64,000 nucleotides of DNA from JBFXAM01 sp050184295 (GTDB lineage Bacteria > Planctomycetota > Phycisphaerae > UBA1845 > Fen-1342), in assembly GCA_050184295.1 (NCBI GenBank), contig JBFXAM010000007.1, positions 13,811 to 77,810 on the forward strand, written 5' to 3'. The notes below the pieces were generated by a model, which searched no databases, was not told the origin of the DNA, and saw nothing but the letters and a program-made list of their open reading frames with translations. Position numbers and translations under genes: made by a program. Each line of letters begins with the position of its first letter. Position 1 is the first letter of the stretch. Below are positions 35,063-43,596 of this stretch, piece by piece.

Positions 35063-36892
35063 ATGGCCAACATCGAACTGCAGATTCGGCGTGCGCGGCG
35101 GCGGCTGAACATCAATCTGCTGCTCCATCGCGCGTGCGTCGGCGCCCTGATCGCGGCGGGCGCTTGGGGGCTCGTGACGCTTGCGGAGCGACTGTTCGCG
35201 CTGGGAGTGCCCTATTGGCCGAGCATCTGGCTCGCCGCCGGCGTCGCGGCGCTGATCGCGCTGCTTGGGACGTGGGCCGCGAAAACGCACGAGCTGGAGG
35301 CGGCGGTCGTGCTCGATCGCGCCGCGGGAACGAAGGAGCGCCTCAGCACGGCGCTGGCAATCGGGAATTCGACCGATCCCTTCGCGCGGGCTGCGGTCGA
35401 CGACGCGACGAAGTCCGCGGGCCGGGTTCACGTGCCCGCGTGCGTGCCGCTCCGCGCGCCGTGGATGTGGCCGTGGTCGATCGCGTCGGTCGTGGCGGTG
35501 GCGCTGTTCGGCGCGTTCATGCCGACGCTGCATCTCTTCGCGGGCCAGCCCGACGGCCCGGACGCCGCCCAACAGTTGAAACAGGCGGAGCGCGAGCGCA
35601 AGGAGATCAACGCGGCGCTCATGGAACAGTCCGCCAAACTGAAAGAGCTCGCCAAGGACAATCCCGCGCTCGCATCGTTGGCGGACAAGATTCAGCCGCT
35701 CAGCCTGCCTGACCAGCCGACGGTTACGCCGGACGACGTCCGCCGCGAGGCGCTCAAGCAGCTCGACAATCTCAAGGACGAACTCGCGCGCGAGCGCGAA
35801 TCGGCGCGCTTCGAGAGCGCCGATGCGATCAAGCAGGCCCTCGCCAAGCTCGAGAGCCGCTCCGAGCGCGATCCGGCTTCGCAACTGGCGACGAGCCTGT
35901 CGCAAGGCGACCTCACGGGGGCCAAGAAAGCGATCGAGGAACTGAAGAAAGAGCTGGCCGACGCCGCCAAGAGCGCCGACGCCGAGACGCGCGAGAAAAT
36001 GGACGCGATGGCAAAGCAGTTGGAGCGCGTCGCGAAGCAGCTGGCGGAAGCCGTCGACCGCAAGCCGCTGCAAAAGGAGCTCCAGAACAAGGCCGGCCTC
36101 ACGGAGAAGCAGGCCCGGAAGCTGCTGGAAGAGGTCGCCAAGATGGACCCCAAGCAGCTCGAAAAGGAGCTCCAGAAGCGCCTCGGCGAAGCGGGCGTCA
36201 AGCCCGAGCAGATCGAGCAACTGGCCCGGGAGATGGCCAAAAAGCTCGCCGAGAACCAGGAGTGCAAGAAGCAGTGCGAAGGCCTCGGCCAGGCGCTTGC
36301 CAAGGCCGCCGACGCGATGAAGCAGGCACAGTCCGGCGGCGGCCAGCAGCCGTCCGAGCAGAACAGCGCCAGCGACGCGCTCTCCGACGCGAGCGACCAG
36401 CTTTCCGAGATGGAGATGGCCGAGCAGATGATGAGCGACCTGGAGGCCCAACTGAAAGAGCTCAAGCAGCTTCGCGAAGGCGTCTGCCAGGGTCAGGGGC
36501 CCAAACCCGACGGCGAACAGGACGAGATCGGCGGACAAGGGCCGCAGTACGGGCTGGGCTATGGCTCCAGCATCGGCAAGGAAAAAGCAGCCCACGAAAT
36601 GACGCCGACGCGCGTCAAGGCGCCCCTCCACAAAGGCGAGATCATCGGGCAGATGCTCTTCGACGGCCCGCAGGTGCGCGGCGAAGCGCGGGCCGCGGTG
36701 CGCGACGCGGTGAACTCCGCGGTGCGCGACGCGACTGACGCGATCGCGCGCGAGGACGTGCCGCGACAGTACTCCCGCGCGGTGCGCGAGTACTTCAACA
36801 GCCTCGCGGGCCTGATCGAAAAGCCGGCCGGCGCGGGTGAATCGAAGCCGCGCGACGGCGCTTCGCAGGCCGGCGACGGCGAGAAACGCTGA
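35063..36892 (+). CDS. Membrane-anchored coiled-coil protein (DUF4175-like N-terminus)
   Basis: 609 residues; ATG 35063 with AAGGGG upstream. Two closely spaced membrane segments at about 25-75 (LLHRACVGALIAAGAWGLVTL; WPSIWLAAGVAALIALLGTW), a cytoplasmic KTHELEAAVVLDRAAGTKERLSTALAI stretch, a third segment at about 133-157, then a Lys/Glu/Ala-rich coiled coil to about 440, a Gly/Gln-rich linker (GQGPQYGLGYGSS) and a C-terminal helical segment (YSRAVREYFNSLAGLI). Large planctomycete proteins with this N-terminus usually sit in MoxR/vWA gene clusters; none is adjacent here. Function unknown. A possible -10 is TATGAT at 34993-34998. Confidence 0.75.
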   Translation: MANIELQIRRARRRLNINLLLHRACVGALIAAGAWGLVTLAERLFALGVPYWPSIWLAAGVAALIALLGTWAAKTHELEAAVVLDRAAGTKERLSTALAIGNSTDPFARAAVDDATKSAGRVHVPACVPLRAPWMWPWSIASVVAVALFGAFMPTLHLFAGQPDGPDAAQQLKQAERERKEINAALMEQSAKLKELAKDNPALASLADKIQPLSLPDQPTVTPDDVRREALKQLDNLKDELARERESARFESADAIKQALAKLESRSERDPASQLATSLSQGDLTGAKKAIEELKKELADAAKSADAETREKMDAMAKQLERVAKQLAEAVDRKPLQKELQNKAGLTEKQARKLLEEVAKMDPKQLEKELQKRLGEAGVKPEQIEQLAREMAKKLAENQECKKQCEGLGQALAKAADAMKQAQSGGGQQPSEQNSASDALSDASDQLSEMEMAEQMMSDLEAQLKELKQLREGVCQGQGPKPDGEQDEIGGQGPQYGLGYGSSIGKEKAAHEMTPTRVKAPLHKGEIIGQMLFDGPQVRGEARAAVRDAVNSAVRDATDAIAREDVPRQYSRAVREYFNSLAGLIEKPAGAGESKPRDGASQAGDGEKR

Positions 36893-37164
36893 AGTTCACA
36901 ATCTCGTACGCGTTCCAAGCGCCGCCGCGCGGGTCAGCGTTTGCCCGCGCCCGCCGGCGCCTGGTGCTCGGATCACGGGCAGCGAAATGCAATCGGTCGC
37001 GCCGGCCAGCGCCTCAACGCCGCCGGATCGCGACCGATGTTGCTCACCGACCTGATGAAGCTCGACGGCCCCGCGCAGGGTACGAGGCGCGGCGCCGCGA
37101 GCTTCGGATGGTTGTTTTCACGCGACCGGTCCGTCCATCGCGTGCGCACGCGACGGAGGCGAGC

Positions 37165-38157
37165 TCACTCTTCCACGACGCGTTCATGCAGCGCGTCGCG
37201 AATCTTGCCCAGCGCGCGATTCTGAATCTGCCGCACGCGCTCCTTGGTCACACGGAGGATCGAGCCCACCTCTTCGAGCGTGCGGAGCTTCGGCGCCTCG
37301 TTCTCCACCGGCGGCAGGTCGAGCGAGAAGCGCGCGTCGATGACGCGCCGCTCCACGTCGCTCAGCTCGGCGGCGTTGCTGTCCAGAATCGTCTTGAGCT
37401 CGTCGACGTACTCGCTCTCGATGACCACGCGCTTGCGGTCGAGATAGTCGCTCTTCTCGAGCGACGGGTCATACTCGGTCGGACAAAGCCCGCGATAGCG
37501 CGACTGGCGCTCCGCCACCCGCGAGAAGCTCTTGAGAATCGCCCGGCAGCCGTAGGTGCTGAATTTGAACCCGCGGCCGAAGTCGAACTTGTCGACGCTC
37601 CGCAGCAGCGCGAAGTCGCCTTCGCTGACCAGTTCGCCGAAATCGACGCCGCTGATGCGGGCGCGCTTGGCCATTGCGAGGACCAGTGGCAGGTTGGCCT
37701 GCACGATGAGTCCGCGCAGCTCGAGCGCGAGCTTGTGCCAGTGCAACAGGTCGCGGGCCGCACGCGCCGTGAGGCGCTTGCCCTTGAACGCGCGGACCAG
37801 CCGAACGACGCGATAGCGGCAATAGTTGAACTTCTGGAACAAATGCTGTTCGCCGATCGCGGTCAGCGTCATGTGCCGCTCGGACGTACCCCAGAGGTCG
37901 ACGCCGCTGTCGTCGTTCGAGAGGGCCGCACGGCGCGTCGGGCGGGCATAGACGTCGAACGGCTCGAAGAGGACCGACTCGATCTCGGCGCGCCGGAACG
38001 ACGGGTCGAAGATGCACTCCAGCGGCTCCGACAGACACTGCTCCAGCAGACGCTGATCGCTGATGGAAAGCGTGCGCATCACCGAGGCGAGCGGCAGCTT
38101 GGCCTGCGGCTGAATCCGCTTGAACTTCGTTTCGAATTGGATGTCCATGATTGGCAT
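37165..38157 (-). CDS. Divergent sigma-70-family RNA polymerase sigma factor
   Basis: 330 residues; ATG 38157 with GGGGA 7 bases upstream. Region 2 is at about 150-225 (ANLPLVLAMAKRARISGVDFGELVSEGDFALLRSVDKFDFGRGFKFSTYG). Beyond FSTY the usual A-x-W-W-I-R-Q is replaced by GCRAILKSFSRV. Region 4 ends with the HTH TLEEVGSILRVTKERVRQIQNRALGKIR. About 100 N-terminal residues have no region 1.1 signature. It is neither the primary sigma nor an ECF; group 2/3-like. No anti-sigma factor is adjacent. Confidence 0.9.
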   Translation of the reverse strand: MPIMDIQFETKFKRIQPQAKLPLASVMRTLSISDQRLLEQCLSEPLECIFDPSFRRAEIESVLFEPFDVYARPTRRAALSNDDSGVDLWGTSERHMTLTAIGEQHLFQKFNYCRYRVVRLVRAFKGKRLTARAARDLLHWHKLALELRGLIVQANLPLVLAMAKRARISGVDFGELVSEGDFALLRSVDKFDFGRGFKFSTYGCRAILKSFSRVAERQSRYRGLCPTEYDPSLEKSDYLDRKRVVIESEYVDELKTILDSNAAELSDVERRVIDARFSLDLPPVENEAPKLRTLEEVGSILRVTKERVRQIQNRALGKIRDALHERVVEE

Positions 38158-38273
38158 CTTGCATCCCCGCCGCGTCCAGCGCGGTTCTTTTGGGGCAACT
38201 GCTGTGCGGCGCTCTCGTCCCAGCGCGAGCGCGGCGCAGAGCTACCCAACATGGTTAGATGCGCAAAAGCGCG

Positions 38274-38912
38274 TCAGGTTGCATGCCGCGGCAAACCCAA
38301 CGCACGATTTCGCGCGTCACCGGCACTGCGAAGTCCTCCGCCCGCGGCGCGCCTCGTGAGCACACCGCGGCGGGTTCGCATTCCACTCACTTTCATACCA
38401 CGTTGCGGCCCCTCGACCAGCGCCCGCACCCGGCGGGCGGCGAGACAAATCATCGCCGCGTCGGCGATGTCGCTGGGCCGAAGGCCATGAACCTGCGGCC
38501 GCCCGGCGGAGCCACCCATCGTGCTACCGAGCGGGACCAGCCCCGCGGCGCACTCCCGCCGCGAGCCGGCCATTTGCGCGACGCGGGTGAGCGGCAGCCG
38601 GTGGTGCCCGCAGCGTGACTCAAGCTCGACGTCGCGCGACGCGGCGCGCTGGTGGGGATCCACTCCCCAAGTACGTCGCAGGTGCTCTCCGGGATCGACG
38701 CCGGCCGCTGAAAAAAGCTGACGCGGAATGCGTACCCCGGGGGATCGCTCGCCGTTCCGGCGCCAACGAGCGAGATCCTCGCGGCTGGCCGAAAGCCGAT
38801 TGCGAAGGGCCGTGATAGCCCGCATCCGGTCGTTGGCGATCCGTCGCCTCACACCGCCGCTGATCGCGGGCTGGCAGAGGCACATCACTGATGCAGGTCG
38901 GTTCGCGATCAT
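38274..38912 (-). CDS. Doubtful hypothetical protein, possibly a degraded transposon-associated gene
   Basis: 212 residues if real. ATG 38912 lies about 30 bases downstream of a promoter-like TTGACG-N16-CATAAT but has no clear Shine-Dalgarno. The segment ITALRNRLSASREDLARWRR...RIPRQLFSAA is reminiscent of the small helix-turn-helix proteins accompanying some insertion sequences (WRR...R-x-P-x-x-L-W-x-x-A), and DVELESRCGHHRL vaguely recalls their C-terminal part. The remainder is Arg/Gly-rich and unconvincing. It may be a decayed remnant or no gene at all. Confidence 0.25.
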   Translation of the reverse strand: MIANRPASVMCLCQPAISGGVRRRIANDRMRAITALRNRLSASREDLARWRRNGERSPGVRIPRQLFSAAGVDPGEHLRRTWGVDPHQRAASRDVELESRCGHHRLPLTRVAQMAGSRRECAAGLVPLGSTMGGSAGRPQVHGLRPSDIADAAMICLAARRVRALVEGPQRGMKVSGMRTRRGVLTRRAAGGGLRSAGDARNRALGLPRHAT

Positions 38913-38947
38913 GTCCGGTTCGCCTGATGTCGGTACATCTCGAAGGA

Positions 38948-38975
38948 ATTATGACACGCAAATTGTCAGCGTCAA
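38948..38975 (-). promoter_or_regulatory. Promoter-like pair in the gene-poor island
   Basis: On the minus strand: TTGACG (38975-38970), a 16-base spacer and CATAAT (38953-38948). It would transcribe toward the doubtful frame at 38912. Confidence 0.4.
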
Positions 38976-39253
38976 ACACATAATCGTCCAAATCGTTCAC
39001 GCCGCCTATGACAGTTCGATTCACTTCGGTAATGGCCGCGCAAATCAGTGGCTTCTGGACGTTCCGGAAAGACGAGTCATTCACGAAACGGGCGTGTTTA
39101 CCGACCGTTTTGGACAATTTCGTGCGCGAAACGGGAACGGGACGCTCGGGTGGATAGATCGAAACCGCGCCCGTACCCCGCGCCTCGCAGGCCGAGGCGG
39201 ACGTGTTCGCGCGGGCGCTCGCCGCGGAGGTTCGTGTTGCCTCGGTCGGTGCC

Positions 39254-40759
39254 TCAGGTGCAGCTGCGTCCGGCCCTGGCGCGGGTGAATTTTTGGTAGG
39301 CGAAAAGGGCGGCGCTTCGCGCGGCGGCGTGCTCGACGATCGGGCGCGGGTAGTCACGGCCGAGTTCGATGCCTGCGGCGGTGAGCGCGAGCGGCGGCGC
39401 GCCCCAGGGTTCGTGGATCAGGTCTCGCGGGGCGCTCGCGAGGGCGGGAACAAACGTCCGCACGTAACACCCGTCGCGGTCGAATTTCCTCCCCTGAAGG
39501 GTGGGGTTGAACACGCGGAAGTAGGGCGCGGCGTCGGCGCCGCAACCCGCGGACCACTGCCAGCCGAGCGTGTTGTTCGCGAGGTCGGCGTCGAGAAGCG
39601 TATCCCAGAACCAGCGGGCGCCTTCGAGCCAATGGATGCGCAGGTGTTTCACCAGAAACGATGCGACGACCATTCGGACGCGGTTGTGCATCCAGCCGGT
39701 GGTCCACAGTTCGCGCATGCCGGCGTCGACGAAGGGATAGCCGGTCGCGCCGCGCTGCCAGGCGCGGAGCGCGTTCGGGTCGCGCGCCCAGGGAAAGTCG
39801 TCGAACTCCGCGCGTAGCGGGCGCTCGCGTGAGTGTGGGAAGTGGACGAGCAGGTGATAGGCGAATTCGCGCCAGCCAAGCTCCGCGAGGTATTTCTCGC
39901 GGCCGCCGGTCGGGCGCTGCGCGCGGGGGGCGTTCGGCTTGGCGCGTGAACGCGGCGGGTTTCCGTCGTCGGGCGTCGAGAAAGCGTGCCAGAGGCGGCG
40001 CGGGCTGATCTCGCCCCAGTGCAGATGAGGCGACAGGCGCGACGTGCCGGCGCGATCGGGAAAGTCGCGCTCGTCGCTGTAGCGATCAACCCCATCGCGG
40101 CGGAAGCGCGCGAGAGCAGCGGACGCGGCCGGCTCGCCCGGTTGCCATGATTCTCGCAGCCCCGCCGCCCAGACGATCGTCGGCATCAGGTCGAGCGCGG
40201 CAAGAGATTCGGATTTCGGCGGGCGCGGCGGCGCGACCAGCGTACGTGGCGCGGGCTGCGGCTTGGCCGGCGGAGCGAGTGCGCAGCAGGCGCGCCAGAA
40301 GGGTGTGTACATACGGTAGGGATTGCCGTCGCCGGTCGTGACTTCGTGCGGTTCGAAGAGCAGCGCACTGTTAAACGTCTCGACCGCGACGCCGTCTGCC
40401 GCGAGCGACTTCTCGACGGCGGCGTCGCGCGCGCGGGCGGCGGGTTCGTAGCGCCGGCTCCAGACGACGCGGTCGGCGCGTGTCTCGCGGATCAGCGCGC
40501 GCAGTGCGGCGAGCGACGGGCCCCGGCGCAGAATCAGCGGGCTGCCGCGCGACGCGAGCGCTGCGGAAAGACTCGCGAGCGAATGGTGCAGCCACCAGCG
40601 CGCCGCGCCGCCCGGCGGCCAGCCGCCTTCCTCCGCGGGCGCCCAGATGAACACGGGAATCGTCGGGCCGCGGCGTTCGACCGCGGCGCGGACCGCCGCG
40701 TGGTCGTCGACGCGCAGATCCTGGCGGAACCAGACGATTGTCGCCGGGGTGTCGGGCAT
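39254..40759 (-). CDS. phr: Deoxyribodipyrimidine photolyase (class I photolyase/cryptochrome family)
   Basis: 501 residues. Light-driven repair of cyclobutane pyrimidine dimers. N-terminal alpha/beta antenna domain (TIVWFRQDLRVDDHAAVRAA, GSPLILRRG) and a complete FAD-binding domain: TSRLSPHLHWGEISPR, ELGWREFAYHLLVHFP, FDDFPWARDPNALRAWQRGATGYPFVDAGMRELWTTGWMHNRVRM, DADLANNTLGWQW. The Trp residues of the electron-transfer chain appear present. ATG 40759 lies 43 bases after the SDR39U1 stop on the same strand, so the two are probably co-transcribed, an association seen in many bacteria. Confidence 0.95.
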   Translation of the reverse strand: MPDTPATIVWFRQDLRVDDHAAVRAAVERRGPTIPVFIWAPAEEGGWPPGGAARWWLHHSLASLSAALASRGSPLILRRGPSLAALRALIRETRADRVVWSRRYEPAARARDAAVEKSLAADGVAVETFNSALLFEPHEVTTGDGNPYRMYTPFWRACCALAPPAKPQPAPRTLVAPPRPPKSESLAALDLMPTIVWAAGLRESWQPGEPAASAALARFRRDGVDRYSDERDFPDRAGTSRLSPHLHWGEISPRRLWHAFSTPDDGNPPRSRAKPNAPRAQRPTGGREKYLAELGWREFAYHLLVHFPHSRERPLRAEFDDFPWARDPNALRAWQRGATGYPFVDAGMRELWTTGWMHNRVRMVVASFLVKHLRIHWLEGARWFWDTLLDADLANNTLGWQWSAGCGADAAPYFRVFNPTLQGRKFDRDGCYVRTFVPALASAPRDLIHEPWGAPPLALTAAGIELGRDYPRPIVEHAAARSAALFAYQKFTRARAGRSCT

Positions 40760-40802
40760 TCGGCTCTCGCGGAGTGTGCGCGTGGGCGGCCTACGCACCG
40801 CC

Positions 40803-41741
40803 TCATGCGGAGATCATTCCCAGCTCGAAGCGCAGCGCGTCTTCAAGCTCAGGGTGAAAGAACTGAAAACCCGCCGCCAGCGCCCGCGCCGGCAACACGC
40901 GCTGGCCGGCGAGCAGGAGCGTTTCGCCCATTTCGCCGAACATCAGCTTCACCGCGAACGCCGGCAGCGGCACCACCGTCGGGCGGTGCAACACGCGCCC
41001 GAGCGCCTTCGTGAACTCGTGGTTCGTGACGGGGTTCGGCGCGGTCGCGTTGAGCGGGCCGCGGAGCGCGTCGTTGAAGATCGCGAACTGAATGAGCCCG
41101 ACGAGGTCGTCGAGCGCGATCCAGCTCATGTACTGCCGTCCATCACCGACCACGCCGCCCAGCCCCGCGCGGAACGGCGCGAGCAGCTGCGCGAGCGCGC
41201 CGCCGCGCGGCGAGAGCACAACGCCGATGCGGAGGTTGACGACGCGGACTCCGGCGTCGGCGGCGGGGCGGGTCTCGGCTTCCCACTGCTGCGCGACGTC
41301 GGCGAGAAAGTCGCGGCCCGCTGAACTGTCCTCGCTCAGTTCTGCTTCGCCGCGATCCCCGTAATAGCCGACCGCCGACGCGCTGATGAGCACGCGCGGC
41401 TTGCGCTTCAGCGCGCACATCGCGCGCACGAGCAGTCGCGTGGAGTCGACGCGGCTGTCGCGGATGGCGGCCTTGCGAGCGGCGGTCCACGTGCCGGCGA
41501 TGGTTTCGCCGGACAGGTTCACAGCCGCGTCGACGCCTTCGAGCGCGGCGGGGTCAAGGTTGCCGGCGCCGGGATCCCAGCGGATCTCCGTTGAGCCGGG
41601 TTGCGGTTCGCGCCGGACGAGCGGGTCGACGCGATGTCCGCCGGCCGCAAGAAACGACGCCAGCGGCCCGCCGACCAGGCCGGAAGCGCCGCTGATCGTG
41701 ACGCGCATCGGGGGATCGGTGCGGCGGGGTTCGTGGGGCAT
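40803..41741 (-). CDS. SDR39U1/YfcH-family NAD(P)-dependent epimerase-like protein
   Basis: 312 residues. ATG 41741 is selected over ATG 41708 because GGAG lies 8-9 bases upstream of the former and nothing upstream of the latter. N-terminal nucleotide-binding motif ISGASGLVGG, then VDAAVNLSGETIAG, LISASAVGYYGDRG (the YxxxK region is altered, as in this subfamily), LRIGVVLSPRGGAL, YMSWIALDDLVGLI and a C-terminal DUF1731-like tail (VPLPAFAVKLMFGEMGETLLLAGQRVLP). Cytosolic, physiological substrate unknown. Upstream partner of the photolyase. Confidence 0.92.
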   Translation of the reverse strand: MPHEPRRTDPPMRVTISGASGLVGGPLASFLAAGGHRVDPLVRREPQPGSTEIRWDPGAGNLDPAALEGVDAAVNLSGETIAGTWTAARKAAIRDSRVDSTRLLVRAMCALKRKPRVLISASAVGYYGDRGEAELSEDSSAGRDFLADVAQQWEAETRPAADAGVRVVNLRIGVVLSPRGGALAQLLAPFRAGLGGVVGDGRQYMSWIALDDLVGLIQFAIFNDALRGPLNATAPNPVTNHEFTKALGRVLHRPTVVPLPAFAVKLMFGEMGETLLLAGQRVLPARALAAGFQFFHPELEDALRFELGMISA

Positions 41742-41760
41742 GGGAGCGCTCCAGGGTGAG

Positions 41761-41783
41761 TGCAGAATGATGAGTGCAGAATG
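41761..41783. repeat. Second copy of the TGCAGAATGATG repeat
   Basis: A 23-base word matching 21 of 23 bases with 2818-2840 after uvrA. It lies 20 bases upstream of the SDR39U1 start. The following sequence to 41987 holds nothing recognisable. Confidence 0.75.
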
Positions 41784-41987
41784 TGGAATCGGCAAGGCCG
41801 AAGGCTGAAGGAGTCGTGCGGGATTTCGAGCGGAGGAGCGCCGCGCTCGGCGCGCGGAGGTCGCATCTCACAACGCGTGGACGTGCATCGGTCGCGCCGA
41901 AGGAAGATCGGTCACGCCGGCGGAGCATCGGTTGGGTGGCATGCTCGCGCGGTGTACCGCAAGTGCATGCCATCGGCTGGAGACTGG

Positions 41988-42278
41988 CTAGGGACGTTCG
42001 GTTTGTTGCGTTTCGGCGGGCGCGGCGGCGGTTTCATGCGCCATGCAGTTGACATGGATGCAGGCCTTGCGTTTCGTATCGAACGTCTCGAACAGGCTGA
42101 CTGCGTCGGACTCGCGCAGCGTCATGAAGACCCGCTTCGAGACCTCTTCTCGTTGGGCTTTCTGGCCCAGCGCGGCGGTTAGGAACGCCTGGGCTTCGGC
42201 GCACGGCGGCAGCATCGACGTCTTGGGCTGATCGAGCGTAGAAATCGCGGCGAGCGAGAGAGCGGCCGGGGTACGCAT
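41988..42278 (-). CDS. Small hypothetical protein
   Basis: 96 residues. ATG 42278 is well supported by CGGAGG 6 bases upstream. N-terminus MRTPAALSLAAISTLDQPK, a helical middle (AEAQAFLTAALGQKAQREEVSKRVF), then MTLRESDAVSLFETFDTKRKACIHVNCMAHETAAAPA. Three Cys, no signal peptide cleavage motif, no family recognised. Stands alone between the SDR39U1 and efp genes on the opposite strand to efp. Confidence 0.6.
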   Translation of the reverse strand: MRTPAALSLAAISTLDQPKTSMLPPCAEAQAFLTAALGQKAQREEVSKRVFMTLRESDAVSLFETFDTKRKACIHVNCMAHETAAAPAETQQTERP

Positions 42279-42487
42279 GGGGGCCTCCGGTGGGCCGCGG
42301 GCGGAAGGTCGAAACGTCGGGCTGCCATTCGTTGATACGCCGCCGAGGGCCGCTGGTTCCCGCAACTGGAAGGGTCGCGGGCGATTTCGGAACGGACCGC
42401 CCGCCCAACGCGCCGGCACGCTTCGACGGCTCCGTGATCCGCATCCGTTGAGCGCTCACGCGTGCAGTTGGGCGCAGCCGGCGACGC

Positions 42488-42501
42488 TTGTCGATATAAT
42501 G
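42488..42501 (+). promoter_or_regulatory. -10 region of the efp promoter
   Basis: TTGTCGATATAATG with a perfect TATAAT at 42495-42500. No -35 at normal spacing (TTGGGC at 42468 leaves 21 bases). The same 14 bases recur at 53929-53942. It implies a leader of about 185 bases before efp. Confidence 0.6.
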
Positions 42502-42689
42502 TGGGGCTCCCGGCGCTGGCGCGTTCGCGTTTCTGGGTCGGGCGTGGTTCTGGTTGGTTGCAGGACGATCGCTTCGCTCGGTCGGAAGCGGTTTTGCGGA
42601 GTGCGTGTTTTCGGTGGGCGTTCGCGCCGTCCCGGTTCCGCGCGCCAATCCGAAGTACAGTGCAGCAAACAGGATACGGGAGCAACGGT

Positions 42690-43253
42690 ATGATCAAGGC
42701 GAGCGAACTGAAGAAGAGCAAGGTGATCGTCCACGAGGGCAACCTGTTCACGGTCGTGGATGTCGATCGCGTTTCGAAGGGCAATTGGCGCAGCTACTTG
42801 CAGGTGAAGATCAAGAACCTCAAGACGGGGCAGATTCTCGACGTGCGGATGGCGGTCGACGACAAGCTCGAAACGCCCTTTGTCGAGACCAAGCCGTTCG
42901 AGTTTCTCTATCGCGAGGGCACCGATTACGTCGTGATGGACAAGACGACGTTTGACCAGATTCACGTCTCCGCCGAGGTGATGGGCGACGCGGATCAGTT
43001 TCTCAAGGGCAACGAGGACGTCGTGCTCCAGTTTATCGACGGCACCGTGGTCGCGTGCGAACTGCCGAACACGGTCGAGCTGAAGGTCGTTGACACACCG
43101 CCGGTGGCGCGCGGCGCGACCGCGACGAACCAGACCAAGGACGCGCGGCTGGAAACGGGCTTGTCGGTCAAGGTTCCGCCCTTCATCGAGAACGGCGAGA
43201 TGGTGCGGGTCGACACGCGGACGCGCGAGTATCTGGAGCGCGCCAAGGGGTAG
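42690..43253 (+). CDS. efp: Translation elongation factor P with noncanonical tip loop
   Basis: 187 residues, the normal length; relieves ribosome stalling at polyproline. KOW-like N-terminal domain (KASELKKSKVIVHEGNLFTVVDV), OB domain (PFVETKPFEFLYREGTDYVVMDKTTFDQ) and C-terminal OB domain ending VPPFIENGEMVRVDTRTREYLERAKG. The tip loop reads RVSKGNWRSYLQVKIKN. Aligned to E. coli KPGKGQAFARVKLRR, N32 takes the place of the modified K34, with K30 two residues earlier and R34 two later. ATG 42690. No EpmA/EpmB or EarP gene is nearby. Confidence 0.95.
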   Translation: MIKASELKKSKVIVHEGNLFTVVDVDRVSKGNWRSYLQVKIKNLKTGQILDVRMAVDDKLETPFVETKPFEFLYREGTDYVVMDKTTFDQIHVSAEVMGDADQFLKGNEDVVLQFIDGTVVACELPNTVELKVVDTPPVARGATATNQTKDARLETGLSVKVPPFIENGEMVRVDTRTREYLERAKG

Positions 43254-43596
43254 CCATCTTTTCGCGGGTTGCTCATGCGCGGCGTGCCGTGGGCGTGCGC
43301 GGTGCAGCGCGGCCGTGAACAGAATCCGTCGCACCCGGCGGCGTGCCCGAGTGCGTGGGTGGAGCGCCGCGTCGGGCCCGGTGTTTGGCGAACGGGGTGC
43401 CGACGGTCGTGTCGGCGGTCGTCGCGCCCCCGCGTCCCGCTGGGATCGATGGGAAGTCGGTGTCCCGCTCTAATTTCCGGTATAACTCCCGATTCCGACT
43501 CGCGCCGGCGATCCGCCGGTGCGGTTGTCTTTGTGCGTCGCGGCCGGCGCGCCGTCGCGGGATTGCGCGCGGGACGGGTATGAGGAAGGCGTGGCC
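43254..43596. other. Spacer carrying the probable secA promoter
   Basis: About 340 bases without a gene. TATAAC at 43481-43486 is a reasonable -10 about 110 bases before secA; no clear -35 at normal spacing. No terminator was identified for efp. Confidence 0.45.

Larger units (their letters stand above)
38158..39253. other. Gene-poor island between sigma factor and photolyase genes
   Basis: About 1.1 kb with no confident gene. The part at about 38930-39150 is visibly less GC-rich than its surroundings. It contains a promoter-like pair on the minus strand (38948-38975) and one weak candidate reading frame (38274-38912, minus). Other frames here lack ribosome-binding sites. Confidence 0.5.
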
